Of a DNA stretch of 64,000 nucleotides, positions 34,853 to 43,085 are shown piece by piece. This DNA is from Cereibacter_A sp052244495. GTDB taxonomy: Bacteria > Pseudomonadota > Alphaproteobacteria > Rhodobacterales > Rhodobacteraceae. Position 1 is the stretch's first letter. Every line of letters starts with the position of its first letter. The position numbers and the translations under genes were made by a program. The DNA lies in assembly GCA_052244495.1 (NCBI GenBank), contig JBQPXH010000007.1. The stretch is one strand, 5' to 3'. Under the pieces are notes generated by a model, which did not search any database, was not told the DNA's origin, and was given only the letters and a program-made list of their open reading frames with translations.

Positions 34853-35416
34853 ATGGACGGGGATTACGAGCACCACGACGGCACATCGGACGCTTCGCCC
34901 GGAGGCTACGACAACGGCCGCCGGCCGGGAGAGGCAGCTTTCGCGCTCTTCCTGCTTGGGGGAAGCCTGTTCCTGCTGTGGAGCGCCTATGGCATCTCCG
35001 GATTCGAGGCACTCTCCGCCCCCGGTGCGGTGCCGCTGGCCGCGACCGCGGTCATGGTCGTCACCGCACTCATCGTGTTCATCCGGACCTTCCGGCTGCC
35101 GCTGGTGGCTGGCGAGACGATCAGGCGTGACATCTTTCCGCCCGTCGCGGGCCTTCTGGTCCTGCTGCTGGTCTCCTACGCGCTCCTTCTGCGCCCGCTC
35201 GGCTTCGTGCCGACCTCGGCGCTCTTCCTCGTCGCATCGATCAAGCTGCTGTCCCGGCGCGGATGGACCTTCACGCTGCTGGTGTCGTTCGGCAGCCTGC
35301 TGGCGATCTGGCTGGTGTTCCGCATCGTCTTCACGGTGCTGATGCCGGCGGGCATCTTTCCCGAGGCGGAACTGATTCAGGTTCTCCGCACCCTCCTGCG
35401 GGGCGGAAGCTCCTGA
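34853..35416 (+). CDS. tctB: tripartite tricarboxylate-type transporter small membrane subunit (TctB)
   Basis: A 187-residue protein with four predicted membrane helices after a hydrophilic N-terminus of about 25 residues (MDGDYEHHDGTSD), matching the weakly conserved TctB family. AAGGAAGAA lies just upstream. Its stop overlaps the tctA start by 1 base (TGATG). Confidence 0.85.
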   Translation: MDGDYEHHDGTSDASPGGYDNGRRPGEAAFALFLLGGSLFLLWSAYGISGFEALSAPGAVPLAATAVMVVTALIVFIRTFRLPLVAGETIRRDIFPPVAGLLVLLLVSYALLLRPLGFVPTSALFLVASIKLLSRRGWTFTLLVSFGSLLAIWLVFRIVFTVLMPAGIFPEAELIQVLRTLLRGGSS

Positions 35417-36945
35417 TGGACGCGTTTCTCGCCTTTCTTACCGTCATCCTGCATCCCGAGCTGCTTCTGCTGGTCGCCGTCGGCACCTTCGCGGGCATCT
35501 ATGTCGGGGCCATCCCCGGCCTTTCGGTCACGATGGCGGTGTCGATCCTCATCAGCTTCACCTTTTCCTGGGACGTCCATCCGGCGCTGGCGCTGATGGC
35601 GGGCATCTACATGGGCGGGGTCTACGGCGGATCGCGAACCGCGATCCTTCTGAACATCCCCGGGGCGCCGTCCGCCATTGCCACCGCCCTCGACGGCTAC
35701 CCGATGGCACAGCGGGGCGAAGCCGGCACAGCCATCGGCATCACCACGGTGATGTCCTTCCTCGGCGGCTTCATCGGAATCGGCGTTCTGGCGCTGGCCG
35801 CGCCCTTCGTCTCGGACTTCGCGCTGAGGTTCCAGCCGCGGGACTACATGCTGCTCGCTGTGCTCGGCGTCCTGCTGGTCGGCTCGCTGTCCAAGGGCAG
35901 CCTCGTCAAGGGGATCTTCGCCGGCGCGCTCGGGATCGCCATCGGCACGGTGGGGATGGACCCGCTGACCTTCACCGAGCGGCTCACCTTCGATCTGCCC
36001 TTCCTGCGGGGCGGCATCTCCTTCATCGCGGTGATGATCGGGCTCTTCGGGGTATCGGAGGCGCTGCTGCAACTGCACCATCTCGACACGCCGGCCATCC
36101 GGCAGAAGATCACCCGCATCCTCCCCTCGCTCGGCACGGTCCGCAAGCACCTGCCGCTGGCGATGCAGACCTCCTCGATCGGCGTGATGATCGGGGCCCT
36201 GCCCGGCACCGGGGGCGACATCGCGGCGCTCATGGCCTACGACCATGCCCGCCGCGTCACCAAGAACCCCGAGCGGCCCTTCGGAGAGGGCGCGATCGAA
36301 GGCCTCGTCGCCCCCGAGACCGCCAACAACGCAGCGGTCGGCGGCGCCTTCATCCCGATGATGACGCTGGGCATTCCGGGCGATGCGGTGACGGCGATCA
36401 TGATCGGCGCGCTGTTCATCCATGGCCTCAACCCCGGCCCGATGCTGATGGTGGACCATCCGGACATGTTCTGGTTCATCGTCGGAGCGCTGGTCATGGC
36501 CAACATCTTCATGCTGCTGTTCGGCCTGACCGGCGTCCGGCTCTTCACCCGCATCGTCGAGATGCCGAGGCCGGTTCTCGTGCCGCTGATCATGCTGCTG
36601 TCGATCGTCGGCGCCTATGCCGTCAACAACTCGGTATCCGACGTCTACTGGATGCTGGGCTTCGGCGTCTTCGGCTACTTCATGCGCCACTACGGCTATC
36701 CGCTCGGCCCGGTAATCCTCGGCGTGATCCTGTCACGGCTGCTCGACGACAACTGGCGCCGCGCCATCATCTCGGAGCGCGAGGATCTGGGCCGGTTCTT
36801 CGGCGGCCTGTTCCACAGCCCGCTGTCGACGGTGCTCCTGGCCGCGGTCATCCTCATCTTCCTCTCGCAGACCCCGGTATGGCGCTGGCTGATGTCGCGG
36901 CTGTCCGGAAGCCGCCGGAAGGACGACAATGCCGCTGACCGCTGA
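35416..36945 (+). CDS. tctA: tripartite tricarboxylate-type transporter large membrane subunit (TctA)
   Basis: A 509-residue polytopic protein with about twelve helices and the TctA signatures GAIPGLSVTMAVSILI, YGGSRTAILLNIPGAPSA and ALPGTGGDIAALMAYDHAR. It is the secondary transporter channel of the system. The open frame begins earlier but the ATG at 35416, coupled to the tctB stop, gives the correct family N-terminus. Its last 17 bases overlap the next gene. Confidence 0.92.
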   Translation: MDAFLAFLTVILHPELLLLVAVGTFAGIYVGAIPGLSVTMAVSILISFTFSWDVHPALALMAGIYMGGVYGGSRTAILLNIPGAPSAIATALDGYPMAQRGEAGTAIGITTVMSFLGGFIGIGVLALAAPFVSDFALRFQPRDYMLLAVLGVLLVGSLSKGSLVKGIFAGALGIAIGTVGMDPLTFTERLTFDLPFLRGGISFIAVMIGLFGVSEALLQLHHLDTPAIRQKITRILPSLGTVRKHLPLAMQTSSIGVMIGALPGTGGDIAALMAYDHARRVTKNPERPFGEGAIEGLVAPETANNAAVGGAFIPMMTLGIPGDAVTAIMIGALFIHGLNPGPMLMVDHPDMFWFIVGALVMANIFMLLFGLTGVRLFTRIVEMPRPVLVPLIMLLSIVGAYAVNNSVSDVYWMLGFGVFGYFMRHYGYPLGPVILGVILSRLLDDNWRRAIISEREDLGRFFGGLFHSPLSTVLLAAVILIFLSQTPVWRWLMSRLSGSRRKDDNAADR

Positions 36946-37792
36946 AGAACCGATCCGGCTCGGACTGATCGGGGACAACATCGCTGCCTCCTCGGCCCCG
37001 CGCCTGCACCGGCTCGCCGGAGAGCTGGCCGGTCTCCCCGTGCGCTATGACCGCCTCGTCCCGAAGGTGGAAGGCCTCGACTTCGAGTCGCTCTTTCACC
37101 GTTGCGCCGAGCGGGGCTACCGCGGGCTGAACATCACCTATCCCTACAAGGAGCGCGTTCTGAGGCTGGTCAAGTTCGCCGAACCGGCGCTGCAGGCGAT
37201 CGGCGCGGTCAACACAGTGCGCTTCACCGACAGCGGGCCAATGGCCCACAACACGGATTACACCGGCTTCATGGCAGCCTACGAAGGCCTCCGTGGCACG
37301 CGCGCGCCGGGCGTGGTGGCCCTGATCGGCACGGGTGGCGTCGGCCGCGCCATCGCCTTCGGCCTCGCCCGCTTGGGGGCCGAGGCGATCCGGCTGTTCG
37401 ATGTCTCTCCCCAGAAATCGGAGGCGCTCGCCCGAGACCTGGGCGGCCTCTATCCGGCGTTGCGGATCGAGCAGGCGCCCGGCGCGGAAGAAGCGGCCCG
37501 CGGCGCAACCGGCATCGTGAATGCGACGCCTGTCGGCATGGTGGGTCTGGGCGGCATACCGATCGCGGCCAGCACCTTGCCGGCCGCCGGCTGGGCCTTC
37601 GATGCGGTCTACACGCCGGTGGACACTCCGTTCCTGATCGAAGCCGAACGCGCGGGCCTGCAGATCGTATCGGGATGGGAGCTGTTCTACTGGCAGGGTG
37701 TGCATGCCTGGACGATCTTCACCGACCTCGGCGTGGATCGCGCCGCGCTCCGTGCGCGGCTCGAGGATCTTGCGCAGTCATCCGACGTCTGA
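36929..37792 (+). CDS. shikimate/quinate dehydrogenase-like oxidoreductase (AroE family)
   Basis: A 287-residue protein. N-terminal substrate domain: GDNIAASSAPRLH (serine pair that binds the substrate carboxylate), NITYPYKE with the catalytic Lys, and HNTDYTGF with the catalytic Asp. C-terminal Rossmann domain begins LIGTGGVGRAIAFGLA. Divergence from housekeeping AroE (NTDY instead of NTDG) and the 17-base overlap with tctA suggest a catabolic enzyme for the imported compound, perhaps quinate, shikimate or a relative. GGAAGGA precedes the ATG. Confidence 0.82.
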   Translation: MPLTAEEPIRLGLIGDNIAASSAPRLHRLAGELAGLPVRYDRLVPKVEGLDFESLFHRCAERGYRGLNITYPYKERVLRLVKFAEPALQAIGAVNTVRFTDSGPMAHNTDYTGFMAAYEGLRGTRAPGVVALIGTGGVGRAIAFGLARLGAEAIRLFDVSPQKSEALARDLGGLYPALRIEQAPGAEEAARGATGIVNATPVGMVGLGGIPIAASTLPAAGWAFDAVYTPVDTPFLIEAERAGLQIVSGWELFYWQGVHAWTIFTDLGVDRAALRARLEDLAQSSDV

Positions 37793-37875
37793 GCGTCCGC
37801 CGGTTGAAGCGGCGAAGTCGCGATTGGGCGCCATCCAGTGGTCCCGCTGCGGTTCACGATTAATGGCATCGCGTG

Positions 37876-37899
37876 CCGCCCCGGATCTTCACGGGGCGG
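37876..37899. terminator. terminator-like hairpin after the tct-aroE operon
   Basis: CCGCCCCG (37876-37883) and CGGGGCGG (37892-37899) form a perfect 8-bp stem with an 8-base loop, 84 bases past the aroE-like stop and between converging genes. It is followed by TTCATTA, a weak T-rich tail. Confidence 0.5.
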
Positions 37900-38007
37900 T
37901 TCATTACCGACAACGTCCACACTGCACCTCCGCAACGGAGGACTCAGCGGTTCCACGCGGCCATCCCACCCTGGCCGCGCGAGAAGGCCGCCCCGAACCG
38001 GGCGGGC

Positions 38008-39102
38008 TCAGCCGGTCAGCTCTTCCGCCGTGATGGAGTAACGGAAGTCGTCGGGCGCAAGCTCGTCCAGACGGACGCCACCGACCTCGGCCGCGGGATA
38101 CATCAGGAACGGCAGCGGACCGTCAGTGGCGCCGGGCAGGGCCACGTCATGAGAGAAGTTGTAAGCGATCCAGTTGCCTTCCCAGGACCCGAAAAGCGCG
38201 CGGCGCACGTCCCGGACCGCGTCGTCCTGAAGCGTCAGCGTCTTCGGCGGCTCTTCGAGCACGACCTTGCGCACATCGGCCGGATCGACGGGGACCCATC
38301 CGAGGCCATCGAGATACACCTCGGCCCGGCAGTGCTGGGCCTTGGTCACATTGGACGAGCCGGCCCCCAGGCTCTTGTATCCGAAGGCCGACGGAGCCAC
38401 CCGCAGACCGTAGACGTCGCGCGCCGGCAGGCCGGAAGCGCGCGCAAGCCCCACATAGAGAGTGTTCAGATCCGCGCATTTTCCGGTGAGATCGCCCGTC
38501 TTGAGCATCGAGGCGATGTCCCCGAGCCCGCAGCCCCGCGTCTCCGGATTGCGCTCGGTGCTGTCGACGACCCAGTCGTAGATGCGCCGGGCCTTCTCGA
38601 TGTCGTCCTCGGCTCCGGCAACGATCTGCTGGGCCGTGTCGCGGACGATCCCGTCCGTCGGGATCAGCTCGGTCGCGGAGGTGAACTGCCGCCGTTCGGC
38701 CTCCGAAAGCGGCCGTGCCTCACCCGAGGCGGTCAGGTCCACCGCGCGATCCTGCGCCGAAGCAAGAGAGGTCACCTCCAGCACCGCGGGCCCGGATCCG
38801 GCCGGCCAGACAGCGTGGACGAACTGCGCGCCCGTCCCGTCCGCCTTGATGGCAGCTTCCGCAGCGTTCGTGCTCCACGTGCTGTCGCCTGCCCGCATCC
38901 ACTCCGCTTCGGTGACGGCGGGGATCGGGATCCAGACCTGCGTCTCGGCGCCGTTCCGCGCGATCTCGACACGGGTCACAAGCCGGAACCTGCGCCAGCC
39001 GGAAGGGGTGGGCGCGAAGGCCGCGGAGGCCAGCCGCGGAAAGGTGGTCGCAAGGGCTGCCGCGCCGCCCAGCTTCATGATCGTGCGTCTGCTCAGGTGC
39101 AT
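38008..39102 (-). CDS. Tat-exported transglutaminase-like (papain-fold) protein
   Basis: A 364-residue protein. The N-terminus MHLSRRTIMKLGG is a twin-arginine signal followed by a hydrophobic stretch ending ASAAF. The transglutaminase core shows the Cys-His-Asp triad: Cys in TGKCADLNTLYVGLAR, His in AQHCRAEVYLDGLGW, Asp in VPVDPADV. The start at 39102 is preferred because AGGAAA lies 6 bases upstream; an ATG at 39114 lacks a site. Members of this family act as periplasmic proteases or peptide-crosslink enzymes; the substrate is unknown. Confidence 0.82.
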   Translation of the reverse strand: MHLSRRTIMKLGGAAALATTFPRLASAAFAPTPSGWRRFRLVTRVEIARNGAETQVWIPIPAVTEAEWMRAGDSTWSTNAAEAAIKADGTGAQFVHAVWPAGSGPAVLEVTSLASAQDRAVDLTASGEARPLSEAERRQFTSATELIPTDGIVRDTAQQIVAGAEDDIEKARRIYDWVVDSTERNPETRGCGLGDIASMLKTGDLTGKCADLNTLYVGLARASGLPARDVYGLRVAPSAFGYKSLGAGSSNVTKAQHCRAEVYLDGLGWVPVDPADVRKVVLEEPPKTLTLQDDAVRDVRRALFGSWEGNWIAYNFSHDVALPGATDGPLPFLMYPAAEVGGVRLDELAPDDFRYSITAEELTG

Positions 39103-39316
39103 GGCTTTCCTCATCGAATTCAGACAACCGGTCGGACTGATTACCCGGATAGGTCGGATGGCGATGCGGATCAAGGGAGGAGCCGCCCATGAGACGAAGA
39201 GATTGCGGGCTTCTTGCCCGGCGACGCGCCGCAGAAGCGAAGTCGCGGAATGTGACGCCGCTGAAGCACCGCCCTCGGGAAGAACGGCGGGGATAGGGCA
39301 TTCCGGCGGCGTGCCC

Positions 39317-40021
39317 TCAGGGGCCGGCCCGCACCTCGACATAGCCGCGCGGCAGGCCGCTTTCTCCATCCGTGGTCGCCATGGCGGCTAGGAGATCGGG
39401 CAACGGCACCCATGTCCAGGGAAAGCGGTGCGCAGCGGTGTCGAGCACAAGGACGCGGTCGCTTTCCGCATCATAGGCGGCCAGCGGTGAAATATGCCCG
39501 GACGCACCCTGCCCCAGCACCTCCCGCAGGTAGTTCACGATCAGGTAGTCGCCCTCCGTCGAGAGGTTTCGCCGGAGGGCGGCGCGAAACTCCGCGGCCC
39601 CCAGCCCGTCCGCGTGCCGCACCTCGACGCTGGCACCACGGGCGACCAGCAGCCCGCCCAGCGCGTCGAGCGGCATCCCGCCGAACACCACCCGCCATCG
39701 CGAACGAACCTGCCCGGTCCGCCCGTCGAAGAACCCGCGCTGTGTCACTGTCTGGCCGAGCGCATTCAGCACGGCCACGCTGCTCGCCACCCCGCAGAAG
39801 CTCGTCAGCCGCTGAGGCCGGAAGCTCGCGGACAGGTCGTCAAGATCGGCCGTGGCCTCGGCCTCCGCCAGAAGCGCCTGCCCCGCCTCGCTGTCGAAGG
39901 GGATCAGGGAAGCGGGCAGCGGCTGCGGGTTCTCGCGCGGCACGAGGAGGACAGCCATCGCCACGGCGGCGCCGACCAGCAGCAGAAGCGGAAACGCCAC
40001 AAGAAACCGCCGCAGGGTCAT
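39317..40021 (-). CDS. membrane-anchored phytochelatin synthase-like cysteine protease
   Basis: A 234-residue protein with one N-terminal hydrophobic segment (residues 8-27), probably a periplasmic-facing anchor, then the phytochelatin synthase catalytic domain: Cys in RLTSFCGVASSVAVLNALG, His in SGHISPLAAYD, Asp in VLVLDTAAH. Bacterial forms lack the plant C-terminal domain and mostly cleave glutathione to gamma-Glu-Cys. The start overlaps the xthA stop by 4 bases (ATGA). Confidence 0.85.
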   Translation of the reverse strand: MTLRRFLVAFPLLLLVGAAVAMAVLLVPRENPQPLPASLIPFDSEAGQALLAEAEATADLDDLSASFRPQRLTSFCGVASSVAVLNALGQTVTQRGFFDGRTGQVRSRWRVVFGGMPLDALGGLLVARGASVEVRHADGLGAAEFRAALRRNLSTEGDYLIVNYLREVLGQGASGHISPLAAYDAESDRVLVLDTAAHRFPWTWVPLPDLLAAMATTDGESGLPRGYVEVRAGP

Positions 40022-40836
40022 CCCGCCTTCCTCCTGCCGGACGGCGCGCGCCGTTCGCGCGGTTCCTCCGTCGCAAGTTCGATCCAGGCGGGAGCATGGT
40101 CACTTGCCTTCTCCCAGCCACGCACATGCCGGTCGACATCCGCTGCCTTCAGCTGCGGCACGATCATGGGGCTCAGCAGCAGGTGATCGAGGCGCAGGCC
40201 GGCGTCCCGCTCCCACGCGTTCCGCAGATAGTCCCAGAACGTATAGATCCTGTCGCCGGGGTGCAGATGCCGGACGGCGTCGGTCCATCCCTGTGCGAGG
40301 AGACGGGCAAAGGCGTCGCGCACCTCGGGCCGGAAGAGGGCATCCTTGCGCCAGCGGTCAGGCCGGTAGACGTCGAGCTCCGTCGGCATCACGTTGAAGT
40401 CTCCGCACAGAACGACCGGCACCTCGTGGCGCAGCAGATCGCCGGCATGATCGAGAAGGCGCGAGAACCACTCAAGCTTGGCGTCGAATTTCGGACCGGG
40501 TGCCGGGTTTCCGTTCGGCAGGTAGAGGCAGCCTACGAGAAGGCCCCCGACGGCGGCCTCGATGTATCGACTCTGCCCGTCCTCGACGCCGGGAAGTCCG
40601 CGCCGCGTCTCGACCGGTTCGGCCCCGCGGGCGAGGATGGCCACGCCGTTCCAGCTCTTCTGCCCATGCCAGACGGCGCCATAGCCCGCCTGATCGAGGG
40701 CCGCAGCGGGAAAACGCTCGTCCGGGGCCTTCAACTCCTGCAGGCAGACGACGTCCGGCTGCGCCTCGTCGAGCCAGCGCAGCAGAACCGGAAGGCGGCC
40801 GTTCACACCGTTCACATTGAAGGTCCCGATCTTCAT
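40018..40836 (-). CDS. xthA: exodeoxyribonuclease III / AP endonuclease
   Basis: A 272-residue Exo-Endo-Phos enzyme: TFNVNGVNGR (Asn metal site), CLQELKAPD (catalytic Glu), CGDFNVMPTELDVY (Asp-Asn pair) and the C-terminal ASDHAP His. It cleaves DNA at abasic sites and degrades 3' ends in base excision repair. It is co-directional and overlapping with the phytochelatin synthase-like gene, although no functional link is obvious. Confidence 0.93.
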   Translation of the reverse strand: MKIGTFNVNGVNGRLPVLLRWLDEAQPDVVCLQELKAPDERFPAAALDQAGYGAVWHGQKSWNGVAILARGAEPVETRRGLPGVEDGQSRYIEAAVGGLLVGCLYLPNGNPAPGPKFDAKLEWFSRLLDHAGDLLRHEVPVVLCGDFNVMPTELDVYRPDRWRKDALFRPEVRDAFARLLAQGWTDAVRHLHPGDRIYTFWDYLRNAWERDAGLRLDHLLLSPMIVPQLKAADVDRHVRGWEKASDHAPAWIELATEEPRERRAPSGRRKAG

Positions 40837-41206
40837 GTTCCTCAGGTAGCGCCGCAGTCTGCCGTTTCCGGTGCTTTCCTGCCGCGCCTTTTCGTCCGAC
40901 TGCGGCCTGCGCCTGAAGTCGGCCCTCGGTGCCGGGCAGCTCTGCCCCAGGCATCCGGCAGCGGATGACGTGCCGGGGACGGGATGGCCGCCTGCGACGA
41001 TGACGGCAGCCGGAGCCAGAATTGGCCGGTATGATCCAGCCGTTCGGAACCGACAGAGGCATGCAGGAATATCATCGAGGGCAACCGCGCCGTCGATGCA
41101 TCAAATGGCTCGCAACCTTCAGCGGCCTGCTTGCCGCCGGAGGAAAGGTCAGAGTGCCTGTGTGACTACTGCGCCTCCGGCGCAGGGCAAGGAGCGTCGG
41201 GACCCC
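40837..41206. other. 370-bp region between divergent xthA and glycolipid-binding gene
   Basis: No recognisable gene, RNA or repeat. It should carry promoters for both directions. AAGGAG at 41189-41194 is the nearest ribosome-site-like sequence to the next gene, though at a long spacing (about 12 bases). Confidence 0.4.
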
Positions 41207-41767
41207 ATGCATACCATCCTCTGGCGCCGACTGAGTCAGGAAGGGCACGATGCCTGTCGCTATCGGGAAACCCCGGAGGGCTGGATGATCGACGGCACCG
41301 CCGTCTTCACTCATGCCGACAGGGCTGCGATGCTCTCCTACCACGTCATGTGCGACCCGGAATGGGCAAGTCGCGGCGCGGCCGTCTCGGGATGGATCGG
41401 GTCGCGGCCCTTCCGTCTGGACCTGTGGCGGGCCGACGATGGCCTTTGGCGCGTCAACGGCCACATCGACCGGAGCCTTGACGGCTTGCAGGACATCGAC
41501 CTCGGCTTCACGCCCGCAACGAACACGACTGCCATCCGGCGGTTGCGCCTGCCTGAGGGCTCGGGCGCCCGGTCGGTCGCAGTCTGGCTCGACGATGGCG
41601 ACTGGACAGTCAAGCCGCTGGTCCAGACCTATCGTCATGTCGCAAGGGGCAGATACGCCTACGAGTCTCCGCTGCACGACTACGGCGCGACGCTGCTCGT
41701 CGATGATTTCGGGACCGTGACCGACTATCCGGAGCTCTGGAAGATGGTGAGCCGCGAGACGGGATGA
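41207..41767 (+). CDS. putative glycolipid-binding domain protein (PF06475 type)
   Basis: A 186-residue cytosolic-looking protein with no signal or membrane segment. WRRLSQEGHDACRY at the start, WRVNGHIDRSLDGLQDIDLGFTPATNTTAIRRL in the middle (GC.DIDLGFTPATNTLPIRRL is the family hallmark) and VVQTYRH/YRYES-type end motifs identify the glycolipid-binding family. The fold is a lipid-binding beta-barrel related to the mycobacterial Rv1554-type and LppX-like fold families; the biological ligand is unknown. It appears to be a single-gene unit. Confidence 0.75.
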   Translation: MHTILWRRLSQEGHDACRYRETPEGWMIDGTAVFTHADRAAMLSYHVMCDPEWASRGAAVSGWIGSRPFRLDLWRADDGLWRVNGHIDRSLDGLQDIDLGFTPATNTTAIRRLRLPEGSGARSVAVWLDDGDWTVKPLVQTYRHVARGRYAYESPLHDYGATLLVDDFGTVTDYPELWKMVSRETG

Positions 41768-41949
41768 CCGCGTGACCACTGGGCACGGAGTAAAAACGCG
41801 AGCCTCCTTCTGCAGGATCGCACAGCTGAACGAGTCCGGCGCTCAAGGGTGCGGATGCCGCCCGGCGCGCGGAGGACGCTGCACAAATGCCCGGGAGACG
41901 TGATCGCAGCATCAGGCCGCCCGGCCTCGCCGATACGGGCTTGGGCTTC

Positions 41950-42687
41950 TCAGAGCAAACCCGCCGAGCAGGCCTTGGCCACGGCCTCCGTCGTGGTCTT
42001 GGCCCCGAGAGCGCGGCGGGCGCCGTTCAGCCGGATCTTGCAGGCCATCAGGCTGATGCCGAGGCGCGTGGCCGCCTCTTGCTGGCGGCACCCCTGTTCG
42101 ATGAGACGCAGCGCGTCGACCTGCTTCGTTGTCAGGGTCGGCCCGCTTTCGTCCAGCAGCGCATGCATTTCCGAGATGATCGCGATCAGCTGGCCGAGTT
42201 CGGCCTCGGAGAACTCGCGGTCATGGCGGCCCAGGCCGCAGATGCTCGGGTTGGGCCCCGGTCCCACCGAGAAGACGGCACCAAACTTCAGCCCGTGGCT
42301 GGCTGCACCCGCCATGACGCCCATCGGATCATCGGTGAATTCGCTCCAGCGGCGCACGCCACGACTGTGGAGCGCCCAGGTAACGGAAGGGTCGGCGATG
42401 GCGAGGGACCTCTCGAGGTAGAAGTCTGTCCAGGCCTGAGGATAGGTGATGGACACCCACTGCGGCTGAAGAGCCCTGATGTGCAGGGCGATGTAGTGGC
42501 CTGCCGTGGCGAGCGCCTGCACCTCGGCCAGCAGCGTCTCGAGCCACAGGTCACGGGTGGCAGGGTCCCGCACGGGTCGCGTGCAGCCGGACCGTCGACG
42601 CCCGAGCAACATGTCGTGCGCCGCTTCCGCGGGCTTGCCGTCATCCTGCGACGGAGGACGGCCATCGGAATCGGTGGCAGAGGGCAT
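41950..42687 (-). CDS. LuxR-type quorum-sensing regulator without adjacent synthase (LuxR solo)
   Basis: About 245 residues from the ATG at 42687 (a TTG at 42717 or ATG at 42612 are alternatives; none has a strong ribosome site). Autoinducer-binding domain: the invariant Trp/Tyr/Asp pattern is kept in YPQAWTDFYLERSLAIADPSV and WSEF supplies the second Trp. The C-terminal LuxR helix-turn-helix (LTTKQVDALRLIEQGCRQQEAATRLGISL) is intact. No acyl-homoserine-lactone synthase lies in the window, so it may sense signals made elsewhere or by other cells. Confidence 0.82.
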   Translation of the reverse strand: MPSATDSDGRPPSQDDGKPAEAAHDMLLGRRRSGCTRPVRDPATRDLWLETLLAEVQALATAGHYIALHIRALQPQWVSITYPQAWTDFYLERSLAIADPSVTWALHSRGVRRWSEFTDDPMGVMAGAASHGLKFGAVFSVGPGPNPSICGLGRHDREFSEAELGQLIAIISEMHALLDESGPTLTTKQVDALRLIEQGCRQQEAATRLGISLMACKIRLNGARRALGAKTTTEAVAKACSAGLL

Positions 42688-43085
42688 GGGATCGCTGACC
42701 GGCAAGTGGAACTTCAACCAGATACGGTCATGGCCGATGTCATGCTAGTGCGCAAACTGTCCTCCCGGCCAATTTTAGCAGTGACGGAGCAGGCGTTGCA
42801 GATCCTGATGGGACGACTTCCGGCTGGACCCGGGAATTGCCCCCCTTGCCATCGCGCGCCTGGGCTCCCTCCTGACCTTCGCCGCTCCGGCATGATCCGT
42901 CCCGCGCGAGCGTTTCCACGGGCCGGCCGCGCGGTGCCCGCAAGAGCCGGCGGTCCCGACGGCTCGCGGGGCCCGTGCGTTCAGGCCTGCCGAGCCCTCG
43001 CCGACTTGTAGATCGGGCGGCGCGGTCTGTCCCGCTGCGGAACTCGGGTAGCCCTGATGCGCTTGGGGTCGAGGGAGGGTAGCGG
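42688..43085. other. 398-bp region between divergent luxR solo and mscS
   Basis: No gene found. It should contain both promoters. The mscS ribosome site GGGAGGG lies at 43074-43080 before the GTG start. I could not identify a convincing lux box. Confidence 0.4.
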
